Origin: Bombyx mori
Taxonomy: Eukaryota; Arthropoda; Insecta; Lepidoptera; Bombycidae
Direction: 5' to 3'
Assembly (NCBI RefSeq): GCF_030269925.1
Contig: NC_085125.1
Span: 14,508,117 to 14,572,116, forward strand
DNA length: 64,000 nt
Below, one piece after another: positions 60,846 through 64,000 of this stretch. The stretch's first letter is position 1, and every line of letters starts with the position of its first letter. The position numbers were made by a program, and so were the translations under genes. The notes beneath the pieces were generated by a model, which saw only the letters and a program-made list of their open reading frames with translations, searched no databases and was not told the origin of the DNA.

Positions 60846-61040
60846 TCGTCGTGGCCTAAAGGATAAGACGTTTGGTGCATTCGTGTTGAGCGATGCACCG
60901 GTGTTCGAATCCCAGGCGGGTACCAATTTTTCTGATGAAATACGTGTTCAACAAATGTTCTCAATTGACTTCCACGGTGAAGGAAATAACATCGTGTAAT
61001 AAAAATCAAACCCGCAAATTTTTATTTGCGTAATTACCCT
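60846..61040 (+). repeat. Bm1 SINE, tRNA-like head only
   Basis: CGTCGTGGCCTAAAGGATAA, CACCGGTGTTCGAATCCC (box B), through AAATTTTTATTTGCGTAATT. The 3' half is missing. Confidence 0.87.
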
Positions 61041-62030
61041 TGTGCCAAAAGTTCGAAATGTACTAAATTCTTAATGGTCGGTCGATGGTCGCATTAGAGA
61101 GTTGTGCTAGAAAGCTGATAAATATGTATAGCCATTGGCACAAAAGGGCGTTAGCTCAGTGCTCCAGCAACAGTAAAATGTTGTAGTCAAAACATTGGTA
61201 ACAGACTGCCTGAACACGCCGAAATTATATTTACAAACAGCTCACTGAACCCAATTAGCAATCAAACTAATCAACGACCAATTTATTTATCGAAGAATAT
61301 CGAGGTAATACAAATACAGTAATGACGTTAACGACATAGATAACACTCGGGACGATATTTATTATTGTCATTATATGTGTAGATAGGGAGGGATTTTTTT
61401 TTGCTTTCAGAACCAATTGTTGTATCTTTTCCCAGCTTTAATCCCACACGGTGATGAAATCGACTTCCTTATTTGGAAACACTTGAAAATTACATAGAGA
61501 AGATCTTCCACCGGGCGGTAGTCTACTTGGTATAGTGATGGTCGAGTGTTGATTAGAACTTTGCACAAATTTCTTGAAATTACCGTTAATGCTTTTTAGG
61601 AATTTAAGAGATATCTTCTATTGGCCTATCTATACCGCTATAAATATAAAGAGACTTTTTTTTTAAAGGGAACTTTACTCCCTTGGTAAAGGAGAATGAC
61701 CAAAAGTCGTCTAGCAAAGTTGCATGTTGCAGAATCAGAATAACATCGAAATAGTTTTCTCATTTGTTACAATCATTTTCACTACAGAAATGTTTTGTAC
61801 AGGACCGGAATTATGATTTTAAGATTAATAGTATGTACATCAACAATTGTTAGCATCATTTCCGTATTAAAGTCACGACATGACGTTTCGTTCTCTCTAT
61901 TTAGACAAGACTCATGCATGAGTTTTTAGACTCAATCATCACAAAAATGATATCAAAATCTTGTACAGTTAAATAACTAGTTATATTATATTATTACTTC
62001 CTCTACTCGAGCTCTAGGCTCGGTTTACTG
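61041..62030. other. AT-rich sequence, nothing recognised
   Basis: No exon or known repeat. A GC-rich patch follows at 62,025-62,100 without a recognisable product. Confidence 0.45.
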
Positions 62031-62164
62031 AGCTCCCGCCCCGAGACCCTCAGGGAAAGGGTGGCTCAGTTTCCCCTCCTACGAAGACCGTATCCCCCAA
62101 GACTTTCGTGATGATAGTGACCGTGTGTATGGCAGCTTGTTTCTGCATGATGTGTGGGTTGATG

Positions 62165-62293
62165 TTTTTTTTTTTTTTTTTTTTTTTATTGTTTGTAGGC
62201 AGACGGGCATACGGCCCACCTGATGGTGAGTGGTTACCGTCGCCCATGGACTTCAGCAATGCCAGGGGCAGAGCCAAGCCGCTGCCTACCGCA
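62165..62293 (-). repeat. ~115-bp A-tailed dispersed repeat
   Basis: 23-base T-run, GTAGGCAGACGGGCATACGG to GCAGAGCCAAGCCGCTGCC. The best-preserved copy in the window. Confidence 0.85.
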
Positions 62294-63048
62294 AACATCT
62301 GCAATTTGCATCTAATTTATCTATGTATTTACTGTAGGCTTTTGGCTATTACTCCGGTTGCTCCTATTACTATTGGTACTATTTCTGTGTGTGTTTTCCA
62401 TAATTATTATATTTTACAACGTATTGAATTATGATTTTATTATTAAGTTAAAATAATTATTTTTTCTATGTTCCGTAACACGCAGACGCAACTGTCAAGC
62501 TATATGATAATTATTATTGTCGATAGACGTAGACGAGCCGGCGGCTGCGACCAAGCAAGCGGCCATACGTTTTTATGTACCTAAAAGTGTTTTATTACGC
62601 CAGGATGTGTGTATATGTTTTGTTTATGAACTCTTTAGTCTGTGTAATTCTGTAATCATGTTGATGCTTGAGCCTCTGATAATGAGGAGAAGTCGGTGTG
62701 TGAAAACTATGATTAATATGTTTTGTTTGTGGGCTTAACATTATTTATAGGTTATGTCCGTTTTGGTCTAATTACTTGAAAACCCGGTTAGTTATGGGGA
62801 AGCGAACACTTTTATTCGATAATATATAAATAAAGATTTATTGTGCAACAAGTTTAGACGGAATTCCATACATATGTGGTCATTGTCCTTTGATAGTTGT
62901 GCCCGGGGTCTGAAGTATAATAAGCCCCGGTTTAAAATGCGGAATACATTAAATGAGAAGTCAGTAATCGGAGCGATAAAAGATGTGTAACACGCGATTC
63001 AATAGAGTGATACAAATACATAACAGTTCACGGTACACACTGGCTTTC
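62294..63048. other. AT-rich sequence, nothing recognised
   Basis: The 73-codon + ORF at 62,517-62,738 has no recognised domain. Confidence 0.45.
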
Positions 63049-63145
63049 ATTTGTTATGCCCCTCGCGTTGCTGACGTCCATGATGAGCTTGATGATGATG
63101 AGCAACAGTATCTGCTCATCATCGGGTGGCCCGTATGCTCGTTAA
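63049..63145 (+). repeat. ~115-bp repeat, diverged
   Basis: GCCCCTCGCGTTGCTGACGT to GGCCCGTATGCTCGTTA, with a GATGATGA expansion inside. Confidence 0.5.
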
Positions 63146-63311
63146 CCGAAAATGGCTAGCTAAAACGAGGTCATTGGCGAGGTGATTCATTGATTCTTTT
63201 TTTAAATTATTTTTTCTGTATAACATGTTATTTTACATATTTTTTTCTTGTTGTTTTTTTAAAATGTAATAAAACAACGAGATTTTTATGCAACGCAAGA
63301 AAAAGGTCAAT

Positions 63312-63331
63312 ATATATATATATATATATTT
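63312..63331. repeat. TA-dinucleotide microsatellite
   Basis: About nine consecutive TA units. Confidence 0.9.
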
Positions 63332-63693
63332 ATATAGTTATAGTTATTATATACTTTAAACAGTAATATATACAAGTGTATATTGAGCCCAACTATAAAA
63401 ACAGTAAGCTCTGTTTTGTTATTCTGGTGATTCAACAGATATCATCAGGATATTAAGATAAAACAATATATTGTGACCAGTCTTCTATGCGTATGCAAAT
63501 TTTTAAGCATCTTTGAAGTTGCTTTGCGTGTTGAAACATTCCGTCACATAGATCATACAGGTCAAATAAGAACGCGTTAAAAATGCTACTTTGTAAATGG
63601 TTGTGAATTCATCTCGATTGTTCTAATCACATTAATCTACCATAAAACAATTTCGCATTTCAGTTCCATGGGCACGATATCTGTTATTCATAA

Positions 63694-63877
63694 AGCTGCT
63701 TTCAGACTACGCTATACTACAGTACCATATAGTATTGCTATACACGCTGCTGCGTGTACTTAGCCAATAATATATAGTACAGTACAGCGTGAACGTGTCC
63801 ATACAATGTATGGTGCACGATATTGTTGGGCTATGAGCTATATACTATCTATATTATAGCGTAGTCTGAAAGCAGCT
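63694..63877. mobile_element. MITE (~184 bp) with TAA duplication
   Basis: Perfect 23-base terminal inverted repeats starting AGCTGCTTTCAGACTACGC, flanked by TAA at 63691-63693 and 63878-63880. A 3-bp TAA/TTA target fits the PIF/Harbinger superfamily. No ORF. Confidence 0.85.
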
Positions 63878-64000
63878 TAAAGCTGACCGACACTGCATAA
63901 GCGCGGCGGCTTTCGGGCTTCCGTTTTGCACTAACAACCAGCACAGGGCGAGCCATGAGTCACGTGCGTCTTACTATACAAATTGATTGAACAAAAATAG

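Noticed and set aside
60846..60920. tRNA-like sequence with a box B motif
   Set aside because: It is the tRNA-derived head of a Bm1 SINE, followed by the Bm1 body sequence; not an independent tRNA gene.

Overview
The window looks like genomic DNA of a lepidopteran, almost certainly the silkworm Bombyx (B. mori or B. mandarina). The main reason is the very high density of what I recognise as the tRNA-derived Bm1 SINE, about 24 full or partial copies in both orientations. Helitron, hAT, mariner, jockey-, R1- and RTE-type LINE and BEL/Pao sequences also occur, in AT-rich DNA with GT-AG introns. No prokaryotic features, CRISPR arrays or rRNA genes were seen.

Three host genes can be supported. 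(1) A type-B carboxylesterase on + (about 8.1-13.2 kb): the large catalytic exon and terminal exon are present, but the signal-peptide exon is not in the window. (2) A second, complete three-exon secreted carboxylesterase on + (21,293-29,866; 535 residues), with a Ser-Glu-His triad. The two share intron positions and phases and form a head-to-tail pair. (3) The 3' ten exons of the RanBPM (RANBP9/10) gene on - (52,780 down to 37,718), giving most of the SPRY domain, LisH, CTLH and the CRA region. Its 5' exons were not found and probably lie beyond 64 kb.

Mobile DNA fills most of the rest. 1-0.8 kb: 3' end of a jockey-type LINE. 2.3-2.7 kb: a Helitron. 3.2-6.7 kb: a 5'-truncated R1-clade LINE with a 13-bp target-site duplication. 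22.0-27.2 kb: a BEL/Pao retrotransposon lying antisense in intron 1 of esterase 2, with one long open pol frame but no 5' LTR. 32.0-33.2 kb: a Helitron and an RTE-clade LINE end. 35.7, 41.4 and 49.5 kb: three hAT-type MITEs, each with a perfect 8-bp duplication. 38.4 kb: another Helitron. 43.3 kb: a mariner-like MITE. 63.7 kb: a MITE with TAA duplications. Between these lie Bm1 copies, 3' fragments of the jockey-type LINE and a ~115-bp A-tailed repeat.

I do not see an undescribed multi-gene system. The most useful observations are the precise insertion footprints, a covarying stem-loop in the LINE 3' UTR, a two-copy Helitron family, the BEL element in the esterase intron, and several G-rich or GAGA-rich islands within or beside RanBPM. 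All coordinates, splice sites and domain calls were made by eye.
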